Made by a program: the position numbers and the translations under genes. The notes under the pieces are model-generated. The model was not told the DNA's origin, made no database searches, and was given only the letters and a program-made list of their open reading frames with translations. This document shows positions 42,536 to 51,748 of a stretch of 64,000 bases of DNA, piece by piece. Position 1 is the first letter of the stretch; each line of letters starts with the position of its first letter. Origin of the DNA: Pseudomonas sp. GM79 (GTDB lineage: Bacteria > Pseudomonadota > Gammaproteobacteria > Pseudomonadales > Pseudomonadaceae); the NCBI RefSeq assembly GCF_000282495.1, contig NZ_AKJE01000114.1:27333-91332 (forward strand). The letters run 5' to 3'.

Positions 42536-44050
42536 ATGAAGCGCAAAAATATTCTTTTCATCATGGCCGATCAAATGGCCGCGCCAATGTTGCCGTTCTA
42601 CGGCCCTTCGCCGATCAAACTGCCGAATCTCAGCCGCCTCGCCGCCGAAAGCGTGGTGTTCGATGCCGCGTACTGCAATAGCCCACTCTGCGCGCCGTCG
42701 CGTTTCACCCTGGTCAGTGGTCAGTTGCCGAGCAAGATCGGCGCCTACGATAACGCGGCCGACTTCCCCGCCGATGTTCCGACCTATGCCCACTACTTGC
42801 GGCGCCTCGGTTATCGCACCGCGCTGTCGGGCAAGATGCATTTCTGCGGCCCGGACCAATTACACGGTTACGAAGAACGCCTGACCAGCGACATCTACCC
42901 GGCCGATTATGGTTGGGCGGTGAACTGGGACGAGCCGGACGTGCGCCCAACCTGGTACCACAACATGTCGTCGGTGCTGCAAGCCGGGCCGTGCGTGCGC
43001 ACCAATCAGCTGGATTTCGACGAAGAGGTGGTGTTCAAGGCCCAGCAATACCTGTTCGACCACATCCGCGAGGAGGGCGATCAGCCGTTTTGCCTCACCG
43101 TGTCGATGACTCACCCACACGATCCGTACACGATTCCCAAGGCTTTTTGGGATTTGTACGACGACGCCGACATCCCTTTGCCCGAAACACCTGCACAGGA
43201 TCAACTTGATCCTCACTCCCAGCGATTACTCAAAGTCTATGACCTGTGGGACAAGCCGCTGCCTGTGGATAAGATTCGCGACGCGCGCCGCGCCTACTTC
43301 GGTGCGTGCAGCTATATCGATAGCAACGTCGGCAAACTTCTGCAAACACTCGAGGAAACCGGGCTGATCGATGACACCATCATCGTATTCTCCGGTGACC
43401 ACGGCGACATGCTCGGCGAGCGCGGCCTCTGGTACAAAATGCACTGGTACGAAATGGCTGCCCGTGTACCGCTGCTGATCAGTGCACCAGGGCAATTCGG
43501 GGCTGGGCGGGTCAGCGCGGCGGTGTCCACTGCCGACCTGCTGCCGACGTTTGTCGAACTGGCCGGTGGCTCACTGGAGCCTGGTCTGCCGTTGGACGGC
43601 CGCTCGCTGGTTGCGCATCTGCAAGGGCAGGGCGGTCACGACGAAGTTTTCGGTGAGTACATGGCCGAAGGCACCATCAGCCCGTTGATGATGATTCGCC
43701 GTGGCGCCTACAAATTCATCTACAGCGAAGACGACCCGTGCCTACTCTTCGATGTACATAACGACCCGAAGGAACAGGAAGAACTCAGCCAATCGCCGCA
43801 ATATCGGCAGCTTTTCGATGAGTTTCTCGCCGAAGCGCGGGCCAAATGGGATATCCCGGCGATCCACCAACAGGTGCTCGCCAGTCAGCGACGCCGGCGT
43901 TTCGTCGCCGACGCCCTGACCATCGGCAAGCTGAAGAGCTGGGATCACCAGCCGCTGGTAGACGCCAGTCAGCAATACATGCGCAACCACATCGACCTCG
44001 ACGATCTGGAACGTAAAGCACGTTATCCACAACCCTGCCAAAACCAATAA
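42536..44050 (+). CDS. betC: BetC, choline-sulfatase
   Basis: Hydrolyses choline-O-sulfate to choline and sulfate, 504 aa. The sulfatase signature is NSPLCAPSRFTLVSG; Cys52 is the residue converted to formylglycine. Metal ligands are in IMADQM and SGDHGDMLGE. The C-terminal extension of choline sulfatases is present (RRRFVADALTIGKLKSWDHQP). Start taken at MKRKNILFIM, with GGAA 11 bases ahead; an ATG six codons upstream is possible. Followed after 16 bp by choX. Choline released would feed glycine-betaine synthesis. Confidence 0.94.
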   Translation: MKRKNILFIMADQMAAPMLPFYGPSPIKLPNLSRLAAESVVFDAAYCNSPLCAPSRFTLVSGQLPSKIGAYDNAADFPADVPTYAHYLRRLGYRTALSGKMHFCGPDQLHGYEERLTSDIYPADYGWAVNWDEPDVRPTWYHNMSSVLQAGPCVRTNQLDFDEEVVFKAQQYLFDHIREEGDQPFCLTVSMTHPHDPYTIPKAFWDLYDDADIPLPETPAQDQLDPHSQRLLKVYDLWDKPLPVDKIRDARRAYFGACSYIDSNVGKLLQTLEETGLIDDTIIVFSGDHGDMLGERGLWYKMHWYEMAARVPLLISAPGQFGAGRVSAAVSTADLLPTFVELAGGSLEPGLPLDGRSLVAHLQGQGGHDEVFGEYMAEGTISPLMMIRRGAYKFIYSEDDPCLLFDVHNDPKEQEELSQSPQYRQLFDEFLAEARAKWDIPAIHQQVLASQRRRRFVADALTIGKLKSWDHQPLVDASQQYMRNHIDLDDLERKARYPQPCQNQ

Positions 44051-44066
44051 CGTTAAGGGGAAGTCC

Positions 44067-44999
44067 ATGCAAAGGTTATCCACAGTACTGACGGTCGGGC
44101 TTCTGGCTCTGGGCAGTGCCTCGGCCTACGCCGAGCAAAGCTGCGAGACGGTGAAAATGGCCGACCCTGGCTGGAGCGACATCGCTGCAACCAACGCCAT
44201 CACCGGGTTTCTGCTGGACGGCATGGGCTACAAGGCCAAGGTCGACACGCTGGCAGTGCCAATCACCTTTGGCGGCCTGAAGGATGGCCAGGTGGACGTG
44301 TTCCTGGGTAACTGGATGCCGGCGCAGCAGGGCTTCTACGACAAGTTCGTGGCCAATGGCGACGTTACTCAACTGGCGAAGAACCTCGACGGCACCGAGT
44401 TTACGCTGGCGGTCCCGGATTACGTTTGGGACGCGGGTGTGCATAACTTTAATGACTTGAACAAGTACGCCGAGCTACACCCAAAAGAAGTCGACAAGAA
44501 GATCTATGGCATCGGCTCAGGCGCCCCGGCGAACATTTCGCTGCAAGAGATCATCAAGAAGAACGACTTCGACCTGGGTCAGTGGAAGCTGATCGAGTCC
44601 AGCGAACAGGCGATGCTGGCCGAAGTGTCTCGCGCGGTGAAGAAACAGAAGTTCGTAACCTTCCTCGGCTGGACGCCCCACCCGATGAACGTGCAGCTGA
44701 AAATGCATTACCTGAAGGGCGGCGAGAAGTACTTCGGTGACACCGGCAGCGTTTATACACTGACCCGCAAAGGTTATGCACAGGCCTGCCCGAATGTCGG
44801 CAAGTTGCTCACCAACCTGAGTTTTACCCAGGAAATGGAAAACAGCATCATGGCCGAGGTGGTGAACAAAAAGGTCAGCAATGCCGAGGCGGCCAAGGCG
44901 TGGATCAAGGCTAATCCGGCGGTGCTGGATAAGTGGCTGGACGGTGTGAAGACCGTGGATGGGAAGGATGCGTTGCCGGCAGTGAAAGCCAAACTCTAA
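44067..44999 (+). CDS. choX: ChoX-type choline/betaine substrate-binding protein
   Basis: Periplasmic binding protein of 310 aa with a Sec signal ending AYA. Aromatic-box residues expected for quaternary ammonium ligands are visible in MADPGWSDI, LGNWMPAQQG and FLGWTPHPMNV. It lies 16 bp after betC with an AAGGGGA ribosome site, so it is co-transcribed. No permease or ATPase of an ABC system is encoded nearby; it probably hands ligand to a transporter encoded elsewhere, as orphan choline-binding proteins of Pseudomonas do. Confidence 0.92.
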   Translation: MQRLSTVLTVGLLALGSASAYAEQSCETVKMADPGWSDIAATNAITGFLLDGMGYKAKVDTLAVPITFGGLKDGQVDVFLGNWMPAQQGFYDKFVANGDVTQLAKNLDGTEFTLAVPDYVWDAGVHNFNDLNKYAELHPKEVDKKIYGIGSGAPANISLQEIIKKNDFDLGQWKLIESSEQAMLAEVSRAVKKQKFVTFLGWTPHPMNVQLKMHYLKGGEKYFGDTGSVYTLTRKGYAQACPNVGKLLTNLSFTQEMENSIMAEVVNKKVSNAEAAKAWIKANPAVLDKWLDGVKTVDGKDALPAVKAKL

Positions 45000-45005
45000 G
45001 TTAAT

Positions 45006-45093
45006 GTGGGAGCGGGCTTGCTCGCGAAGGGGTCATCAAATCCGGCATTTGTGTCGACTGACACCCCGCATTCGCGAGCAAGCCCGCTCCCAC
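45006..45093. repeat. REP inverted pair (REPIN-like)
   Basis: Two perfect 23-base inverted arms (GTGGGAGCGGGCTTGCTCGC... and complement) with a 42-base loop, again 88 bp in total. Confidence 0.92.
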
Positions 45094-45153
45094 AGTGAGA
45101 ACGATCCGCGTCGGTCCTGATACCCTTGCGCAAAATCCCACCCGAGAGGACCC

Positions 45154-46722
45154 ATGGCCTTCCCCAGCCGCCATTCACTCTTCCCCTTCCTGACCTGGTT
45201 GCCCCGGCAAACCCGCGCCAGCGTCGGTCGTGACCTGATCGTCGGCCTGAGCGGTGCGATTCTCGCGTTGCCACAATCCATTGCCTACGCCCTGATCGCC
45301 GGTCTCCCACCGGAATACGGGTTGTACGCCGCGATTATCCCGGTGCTGATCGCCTGCCTCTGGGGTTCGTCGTGGCATTTGATCTGCGGTCCTACGGCGG
45401 CCATTTCCATCGTCCTGTACGCCAGCGTCAGTCCTCTGGCCGTCCCCGCGTCGCAGGACTACGTCACGCTGATCCTGCTTCTGACACTCCTGGCGGGCAT
45501 TTTCCAGTGGCTGCTGGGTTTGCTGCGTTTCGGCGCCCTGGTGAATTTCGTCTCTCACTCGGTGGTGCTGGGCTTCACCCTCGGCGCAGCGGTGGTGATT
45601 GCCATTGGGCAACTGCCGAACTTGCTTGGGCTGGATGTGCCCAACCAGGCCACGGCGCTGAACAGCCTGCTGCTGTTGTTCAGTCATCTCAGTGAGGTGG
45701 ACAAACCCTCGCTGGTACTGGGTCTGGCCACGGTCGGGGTGGGCATCGCGCTGAAACTGCTGGTGCCGCGCTGGCCGACGTTGTTGATCGCTCTGGCCCT
45801 GAGCGGATTGCTGGTGTGGCTGTGGCCAGCGATGTTCGGCCATGTGCAGTTGGTGAGCGCCTTTGTCGGGCGGCTGCCGCCCTTCAGCCCGTTGCCGCTG
45901 GATCTGGATCTGGTGTTGCGTCTGCTGCCCAGCGCGGTGGCGGTCGGCATGCTCGGGCTGGTGACGAGCCTGTCGATTGCCCGCTCCTTGTCGGCGCGTT
46001 CGCAACAGCTGCTCGACGCCAATCAAGAAGTCCGCGCCCAGGGTTTTTCGAACATGGTCGGTGCGTTTTTTTCCGGCTCGCTGTCAGCCGGTTCCTTCAC
46101 CCGCTCGGCCCTGAGCTATGACGCCGGTGCCTGCTCACCGTTGGCGGGAGTCTTTTCCGCGATGTGGGTGGCACTGTTCGCGATCTTCGGCGCGGTATTG
46201 ATCGCGCACATCCCGATCCCGGCCATGGCCGGTAGCATTTTGTTGATCGCCTGGGGATTGGTCGACCATCGCGGCATTCGCGCGCTGTTGCGGGTAAGCC
46301 GTGCCGAGTTTCTGGTCATGGCGCTGACCTGTGTCGCGACGCTGTTGCTGGAGTTGCAAACAGCGATCTACGCCGGCGTGCTGGCCTCGCTGTTCTTCTA
46401 CCTCAAACGCACCTCGCAACCTCGGGTGCAGCATTGGCGTGAGGGCGACGAAGACATTCTGCGAGTCGGCGGTTCGATCTTTTTCGGCGCCAGCCATTAC
46501 CTGCAAGTGCGTTTGCAACGGATGCACGGCGCGCGGGTAGTGATCGAGGCGCAGCAGATCAACTTCATCGACTATTCGGGCGTGGAGATGCTGCATCAGG
46601 AAGCGCGGCGGCTGTTGCGCCAGGATCGCAGCCTGACCCTGCGGCGGGCGCGGCCGCAGGTGGTGGAGGAGTTGAGAAAGCTCGAAGGCGCGGAGAAATG
46701 CCCGATACGCTTCGAGGATTGA
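45154..46722 (+). CDS. SulP-family sulfate transporter with STAS domain
   Basis: Anion transporter of 522 aa. The membrane part (about 25-400) has the SulP signature region ALPQSIAYALIAGLPPEYGL. A cytoplasmic STAS domain follows (about 420-515, with INFIDYSGVEMLHQEA). It probably takes up sulfate or another oxyanion. It sits just after betC-choX, separated by a repeat pair, an arrangement also recalled from P. aeruginosa near betC; sulfate set free by BetC or choline-O-sulfate itself are possible substrates, but this is inference. Confidence 0.88.
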   Translation: MAFPSRHSLFPFLTWLPRQTRASVGRDLIVGLSGAILALPQSIAYALIAGLPPEYGLYAAIIPVLIACLWGSSWHLICGPTAAISIVLYASVSPLAVPASQDYVTLILLLTLLAGIFQWLLGLLRFGALVNFVSHSVVLGFTLGAAVVIAIGQLPNLLGLDVPNQATALNSLLLLFSHLSEVDKPSLVLGLATVGVGIALKLLVPRWPTLLIALALSGLLVWLWPAMFGHVQLVSAFVGRLPPFSPLPLDLDLVLRLLPSAVAVGMLGLVTSLSIARSLSARSQQLLDANQEVRAQGFSNMVGAFFSGSLSAGSFTRSALSYDAGACSPLAGVFSAMWVALFAIFGAVLIAHIPIPAMAGSILLIAWGLVDHRGIRALLRVSRAEFLVMALTCVATLLLELQTAIYAGVLASLFFYLKRTSQPRVQHWREGDEDILRVGGSIFFGASHYLQVRLQRMHGARVVIEAQQINFIDYSGVEMLHQEARRLLRQDRSLTLRRARPQVVEELRKLEGAEKCPIRFED

Positions 46723-46753
46723 AACACCCAACCCTGGAATAAACACCAACCAC

Positions 46754-46846
46754 TGTGGCGAGGGAGCTTGCTCCCGCTCGGGTGCGAAGCGCCCGCAGAT
46801 TTTAGGGTCGCTTCGCAACCCAACGGGAGCAAGCTCCCTCGCCACA
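46754..46846. repeat. Second-family palindromic repeat
   Basis: Inverted arms TGTGGCGAGGGAGCTTGCTC / complement about 45 bases apart, with inner GGTGCGAAGC / GCTTCGCAACC pairing, between convergent genes. Confidence 0.9.
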
Positions 46847-46851
46847 GAGAA

Positions 46852-47673
46852 CTAAGCGGCTAGCTGGCGTCGGAGCTCGGCCAGCACCGGCGCTGTGTCC
46901 GGGCGCACGCCGCGCCACAGGTAAAAAGCTTCCGCCGCCTGCTCGGCCAACATTCCCAAGCCATCCATCGCCACCGCCGCGCCGTGCTCGCTGGCCCAGC
47001 GGCAGAAGGAGGTCGGGTCCTTGCCGTACATCATGTCGTAGCAAACCGTCTTGCCCGGCTCGATCAAGCTGCTGGCAATCGGCGGTACATCGCCTGACAA
47101 GCTCGCCGACGTAGCGTTGATGATCAGGTCCACCGGCTCCTGCAACCAATCGAAACCACTGGCCGATACCGGCCCCAGATCCGCGAACAATTCGGCCAGC
47201 AATTCGGCCTTTTCCACCGTGCGGTTGGCGATGATCACTGACGCCGGTTGCTCCGCTAGCAGCGGCTCCAGCGCACCGCGCACCGCACCGCCGGCCCCGA
47301 GCAGCAGGATGCGTTTACCTGCAAGGCTGAATCCGGCATTGACCGTCAGGTCCCGTACCAACCCGGCGCCATCGGTGTTGTCGCCCAGCAGGCTGCCATC
47401 GGCCAGTTTGCTCAGGGTATTCACCGCGCCAGCCCGCTGCGCCCGCTTGGTCAAGCTGTTCGCCAAACGATAGGCGTCTTCCTTGAACGGCACCGTCACA
47501 TTCGCCCCACGCCCTTCACGGAAAAATTCCTGGGCACAGCCGGAAAAATCATCGAGGGGCGCCAGCAAAGTGCTGTAGTCCAGTTTTTGCCCCGTCTGCT
47601 CGGCGAACAAACGGTGGATCAGCGGCGACTTGCTGTGGCCAATCGGGTTACCGAATACGACGTAACGATCCAT
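46852..47673 (-). CDS. aroE: AroE, shikimate dehydrogenase
   Basis: Reduces 3-dehydroshikimate to shikimate with NADPH in aromatic amino acid synthesis, 273 aa. The N-terminal substrate motif GNPIGHSKSPLIH and the catalytic Lys/Asp pair (VTVPFKEDAY, GDNTDGAGL) are intact. The NADPH loop is GAGGAVRGALEPL, followed by NRTVEKA. It lies about 80 bp downstream of hemF in the same direction; the gap holds half of a third-family repeat. Confidence 0.96.
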   Translation of the reverse strand: MDRYVVFGNPIGHSKSPLIHRLFAEQTGQKLDYSTLLAPLDDFSGCAQEFFREGRGANVTVPFKEDAYRLANSLTKRAQRAGAVNTLSKLADGSLLGDNTDGAGLVRDLTVNAGFSLAGKRILLLGAGGAVRGALEPLLAEQPASVIIANRTVEKAELLAELFADLGPVSASGFDWLQEPVDLIINATSASLSGDVPPIASSLIEPGKTVCYDMMYGKDPTSFCRWASEHGAAVAMDGLGMLAEQAAEAFYLWRGVRPDTAPVLAELRRQLAA

Positions 47674-47688
47674 CTACATTCCTCAACC

Positions 47689-47715
47689 GTAGGAGCTGCC
47701 GAAGGCTGCGATCTT
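47689..47715. repeat. Half copy of the third-family repeat
   Basis: TAGGAGCTGCCGAAGGCTGC followed by GATCTT, the right arm seen at 41444-41466, without its partner arm. It lies in the aroE-hemF gap. Confidence 0.75.
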
Positions 47716-47754
47716 GACGGCAACCCCGACGATGCAAAAACTCAAACCCTGGAA

Positions 47755-48669
47755 TCAGGCCTTGGCCAACCAATCGCGATCTTGCAGGAAGTACTCGGTC
47801 AGGCGCGCTTCTTCACTGCCCGGCTCGGCCTTCCAGTCGTAGGCCCAGCGCACTTGCGGCGGCAGCGACATCAGGATCGACTCGGTACGCCCGCCCGATT
47901 GCAGGCCGAACAGCGTGCCGCGGTCATAGACCAGGTTGAACTCGACGTAACGGCCACGGCGAAACTCCTGGAATTCACGCTGCTTGGCCGTGAACGCATC
48001 GTTCTTGCGGCGCTGCACGATCGGCAGGTACGCGTCGATGAATGCATCGCCGATGGCGCGCATGAAGGCGAAGCTGGTGTCGAAGTCCCACTCGTTCAAG
48101 TCATCGAAAAACAGGCCGCCAATGCCACGCGGCTCGTGGCGATGCTTGATGTGGAAGTAACTGTCGCACCAGGCCTTGTAGCGCGGGTAGACGTCTGGCC
48201 CGAACGGCGCGCAGGCCTGTTCGGCGACGCGGTGCCAGTGCACACAGTCCTCCTCATTACCGTAATAAGGGGTCAGGTCGAAGCCGCCACCGAACCACCA
48301 GACCGGCTCTTCACCTTCTTTTTCAGCGATGAAAAAGCGCACATTGGCGTGGGACGTCGGTACATGGGGGTTGTGCGGGTGAATTACCAAAGACACGCCC
48401 AAGGCTTCGAAGCCTCGGCCGGCCAGTTCTGGCCGATGAGCACTGGCGGAGGGTGGGAGTCCGCTGCCAAAGACGTGGGAAAAGTTGACGCCGCCCTTTT
48501 CGATGACCGCGCCGTTTTCGATCACCCGGGTGCGACCGCCACCGCCGGCAGGGCGGGTCCAGGCGTCTTCGACGAAATGCGCGCCGCCGTCTTCAGCTTC
48601 CAGGGCAGCGCAAATGCGGTCTTGCAGGTCGAGCAGGTAGGCTTTTACGGCCTCGGTGCGGGTAGTCAT
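47755..48669 (-). CDS. hemF: HemF, oxygen-dependent coproporphyrinogen III oxidase
   Basis: Aerobic haem-synthesis enzyme of 304 aa that decarboxylates two propionates of coproporphyrinogen III. Family motifs are WTRPAGGGGRTRVIENG, WWFGGGFDLTPYY, HRHEPRGIGGLFFDDL and RRGRYVEFNLVYDRGT. It is divergent from qor. The operon order hemF-aroE is common in gamma-proteobacteria. Confidence 0.97.
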   Translation of the reverse strand: MTTRTEAVKAYLLDLQDRICAALEAEDGGAHFVEDAWTRPAGGGGRTRVIENGAVIEKGGVNFSHVFGSGLPPSASAHRPELAGRGFEALGVSLVIHPHNPHVPTSHANVRFFIAEKEGEEPVWWFGGGFDLTPYYGNEEDCVHWHRVAEQACAPFGPDVYPRYKAWCDSYFHIKHRHEPRGIGGLFFDDLNEWDFDTSFAFMRAIGDAFIDAYLPIVQRRKNDAFTAKQREFQEFRRGRYVEFNLVYDRGTLFGLQSGGRTESILMSLPPQVRWAYDWKAEPGSEEARLTEYFLQDRDWLAKA

Positions 48670-48842
48670 GGCATCACCTTGAATCGGGCAAAGCTACGCG
48701 GCGCTCATACAGGCCGGCGGCAAATTGCTGCGTAGGATAACACTGCACCTTGTGCCGCCACAGTTGACGAAGGTCAAGCTTGGGAGTTCGATAGAACGCT
48801 TCGCGCTACAACTCTAGAATCCAAGACCCAAGGAAAGTGCAG

Positions 48843-49820
48843 ATGGCAAAGCGTATCCAGTTCCGCGCCCATGGCGGCCCCGAAGTACTCGAGCATGTCG
48901 ATTACCAGCCCGCCGAACCCGGCCCGCTGCAGGTGCGCGTGACCAACAAGGCCATCGGCCTGAACTTCATTGACACCTATTACCGCGGTGGCCTTTATGC
49001 GCCACCTACCTTGCCGTCGGGCCTGGGCGCTGAAGGCGCGGGCGTGGTCGAAGCAGTCGGCAGCGAAGTCACCCGCTTCAAAATTGGCGATCGCGTGGCG
49101 TACGGCAGTGGCCCATTGGGCGCTTATAGCGACGTTCATGTATTGCCGGAAGCCAATCTGGTACATCTGCCAGATGCCATCAGCTTCGAACAAGCCGCCG
49201 GCGTGATGCTCAAAGGCCTGACCGTGCAGTACCTGCTGCGTCAGACATATGAACTCAAGGGTGGCGAAACCATCCTGTTTCACGCAGCGGCGGGGGGCGT
49301 CGGTTCCCTGGCCTGCCAATGGGCCAAGGCCTTGGGCGTGAAGCTGATTGGCACGGTCAGTTCAGCAGAGAAAGCCACCCTGGCGAAAGCCAATGGTGCC
49401 TGGGCGACCATCGATTACAGCCATGAAAACGTCGCACAACGCGTGCTGGAATTGACTGACGGTAAAAAAGTGCCGGTGGTGTACGACGGCGTAGGCAAAG
49501 ACACCTGGCTGACGTCGCTCGATAGCGTCGCGCCTCGGGGGCTGGTGGTGAGTTTCGGTAATGCTTCGGGCGCAGTAGACGGAGTGAACCTGGGGATTCT
49601 CGCGGGGAAGGGTTCGCTGTACGTGACCCGGCCAACCCTGGCGACCTACGCCAACAACGCTGAAAACCTGCAAAGCATGGCCGATGAGTTGTTCGAGATG
49701 ATCATCAGCGGGAAGCTTACGGTGGACATCAGCCAGCGCTATCCATTGGCAGAAGCGGCGAAAGCACAGACCGAATTGTCGGCGCGGCGCACGACTGGCT
49801 CGACTGTTTTGTTGCCTTGA
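48843..49820 (+). CDS. qor: Qor, NADPH:quinone oxidoreductase
   Basis: Zeta-crystallin-like medium-chain reductase, 325 aa, the usual length. The cofactor loop is HAAAGGVGSLACQWAKALG and the substrate-side motif is GLNFIDTYYRGGLY. The start is the ATG before MAKRIQF, after AGGAAAG; a GTG two codons earlier is less likely. It reduces quinones by one-electron transfer. Followed by a repeat pair. Confidence 0.94.
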   Translation: MAKRIQFRAHGGPEVLEHVDYQPAEPGPLQVRVTNKAIGLNFIDTYYRGGLYAPPTLPSGLGAEGAGVVEAVGSEVTRFKIGDRVAYGSGPLGAYSDVHVLPEANLVHLPDAISFEQAAGVMLKGLTVQYLLRQTYELKGGETILFHAAAGGVGSLACQWAKALGVKLIGTVSSAEKATLAKANGAWATIDYSHENVAQRVLELTDGKKVPVVYDGVGKDTWLTSLDSVAPRGLVVSFGNASGAVDGVNLGILAGKGSLYVTRPTLATYANNAENLQSMADELFEMIISGKLTVDISQRYPLAEAAKAQTELSARRTTGSTVLLP

Positions 49821-49846
49821 GATCTTTGGTGTCTATAGGGGCCTCT

Positions 49847-49939
49847 TCGCGAGCAAGCCCGCTCCCACACTCGATTATTGTCGAACACAAAATTTGTGTT
49901 CACTGAAGATCTACTGTGGGAGCGGGCTTGCTCGCGAAT
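49847..49939. repeat. REP inverted pair, arms in reversed order
   Basis: Same 23-base arms as the other first-family pairs but pointing the other way. The loop contains a 17-base palindrome, AACACAAAATTTGTGTT. Between convergent qor and tsaC. Confidence 0.9.
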
Positions 49940-49955
49940 GGCACCACCTCAGGTC

Positions 49956-50513
49956 TCAATCCGGGCGCACCACGTGGCCGGTCGCCAGATCGCGAATCAC
50001 GCTCGGATTCTTGCGCCCACCCAGATTGCCACCCAGCACCCAATCAACCTGCCCGCGGAAATACTGTTCCACGCGAATCCGCGTTCGCGCCGCCGGCCGC
50101 CCCTGAGGGTTGGCCGAGGTTGAAACCAACGGCCCGACCAACGCACACAAATCCCGCACCAGTGGGTGATCGCTAACCCGCAACGCCACCGTTTCATGCA
50201 CTCCGGTAATCCACTGGGGCAACATATTTTGATGCGGCACCAGCCAGGTGTTCGGGCCTGGCCAGGTGCTGGCCATGCGATCCATCCACAATTCAGGGAA
50301 GTCTTCGAAGAGGAAGTCGAACTGGCGGATATTGTCGGCCACCAGAATCAGGCCTTTATCCACAGACCGTCCCTTGATCAGCAGCAGACGATCCACTGCC
50401 TCTTCGTCCCACGGGTTGCAACCCAGGCCCCAGACAGCTTCGGTTGGATAGGCAATGACCGCCCCGGCGCGAACTTCTCGTGCGGCTTGTTGCACACGCC
50501 AACTATTGACCAT
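49956..50513 (-). CDS. tsaC: TsaC, threonylcarbamoyl-AMP synthase (Sua5/YrdC family)
   Basis: Makes threonylcarbamoyl-AMP from threonine, bicarbonate and ATP, the first step of the t6A37 tRNA modification. The protein is 185 aa and is the short form lacking the Sua5 extension. Motifs are YPTEAVWGLGC, the Lys-rich IKGRSVDKGLILV and the terminal VSTSANPQGRPAA. It lies about 55 bp downstream of dprA in the same direction. Confidence 0.95.
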   Translation of the reverse strand: MVNSWRVQQAAREVRAGAVIAYPTEAVWGLGCNPWDEEAVDRLLLIKGRSVDKGLILVADNIRQFDFLFEDFPELWMDRMASTWPGPNTWLVPHQNMLPQWITGVHETVALRVSDHPLVRDLCALVGPLVSTSANPQGRPAARTRIRVEQYFRGQVDWVLGGNLGGRKNPSVIRDLATGHVVRPD

Positions 50514-50567
50514 GAAAGATTCTCCGGAATAAGGCTCTGCGCAGTTTACCGATCTTGCTTATAAAAC

Positions 50568-51668
50568 CTAGTTTACCCGCGCAAACCATCGGCCGCTTTC
50601 GCAGACCGCCCGACCGTCCATTTCCAGTTCCGTCAGCGCTGCCAGCACTTTGGACAACGCCCAGCCACTGGTGACCGCCAAGGCTTCACTGGTGTGGGGC
50701 GCTGCATGGAGCAATATGAGCAGCGGGTGAGTTTCCGTCGGTGTTTCTGTGGATAACGGCAGCCGTTGCCAGCCGCGCAAGGCTTCGAGGATGTGCTCGA
50801 TGGTTTCCACCAGCACCGCACCGTCGCGGATCAGCTGATGGCAACCCTTTGCCCCTGGGTGATGGATCGACCCTGGAATCGCATACACCTCACGCCCCTG
50901 TTCCGCCGCCAGCCTCGCGGTGATCAACGAACCACTGGCAACACTCGCCTCGACCACGAGCACGCCGAGGGACAAACCGCTGATGATTCGATTGCGCCGG
51001 GGGAAGTTGCTGGGGGAAGGGCCGGCGTCCAGCGGGAACTCCGAAAGGACCGCGCTGCCCGAGGCGATCATGGCGTCCGCCAGTCGCCGGTTTCGCTGTG
51101 GATAAAAATTTTCCAGCCCCGTGCCAAGTACGCCGACCGTTTGCCCGCCAACGTCCAGAGCCGCCTGATGCGCCGCAGCATCGATGCCCAGGGCCAGACC
51201 GCTGGTGATGACAAAACCGGCGCCGGCCAGCGTGCGGGAAAACGCGGCGGCGGTGTCCATGCCCGGTCGCGAAGCACGACGGCTGCCGACCATCGCCAGC
51301 TGTGGTTTTTCCAGTATTCCCGGATCGCCTGCGGCGAATAACAGCGGCGGCGCATCACTGATTTGCGCCAGCAACGCGGGGTAGTCAGGTTGGTCCCACA
51401 TCAGTAAATGCTGGCCCTGGCGCTCTAACCAGGCTAATGCATGACTGGCGCCGTCACGAATTTCGCTGGAGCGCCGGGCTTCCGCGCAGGCGAGTGGCAG
51501 GCCCAATGCACGCCAGGCGCTAGCCGGTGCGCTGATGGCTTTGGAGGCAGAGCCAAAGGCCTCAAGCAACTTCTTGAAACGCGCAGGGCCGAGTTCCGGC
51601 AAACGGTGCAGGCGTAAACGGGCTTCCAGTTCCGCAGGGGAAATGGACGTACAGGCAGACAGCGACAT
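50568..51668 (-). CDS. dprA: DprA, DNA-processing protein (Smf family)
   Basis: Loads RecA on incoming single-stranded DNA during natural transformation, 366 aa. An N-terminal SAM-like helical domain precedes the Rossmann-like core. The core shows MVGSRRASRPGMDTAAAFSR, ITSGLALGIDAAAHQAAL and VLGTGLENFYPQRNR. The C-terminal winged-helix DML1-like domain is present (about 310-366). Transcribed from the lysM side toward tsaC. Confidence 0.93.
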   Translation of the reverse strand: MSLSACTSISPAELEARLRLHRLPELGPARFKKLLEAFGSASKAISAPASAWRALGLPLACAEARRSSEIRDGASHALAWLERQGQHLLMWDQPDYPALLAQISDAPPLLFAAGDPGILEKPQLAMVGSRRASRPGMDTAAAFSRTLAGAGFVITSGLALGIDAAAHQAALDVGGQTVGVLGTGLENFYPQRNRRLADAMIASGSAVLSEFPLDAGPSPSNFPRRNRIISGLSLGVLVVEASVASGSLITARLAAEQGREVYAIPGSIHHPGAKGCHQLIRDGAVLVETIEHILEALRGWQRLPLSTETPTETHPLLILLHAAPHTSEALAVTSGWALSKVLAALTELEMDGRAVCESGRWFARVN

Positions 51669-51748
51669 GGATCATCCTTGATCGTTATATAGTCCCGTCG
51701 AATCGGGAATAAGCTGTGGATAACTCTGTTGGTAACTTGTTAGCAGGC

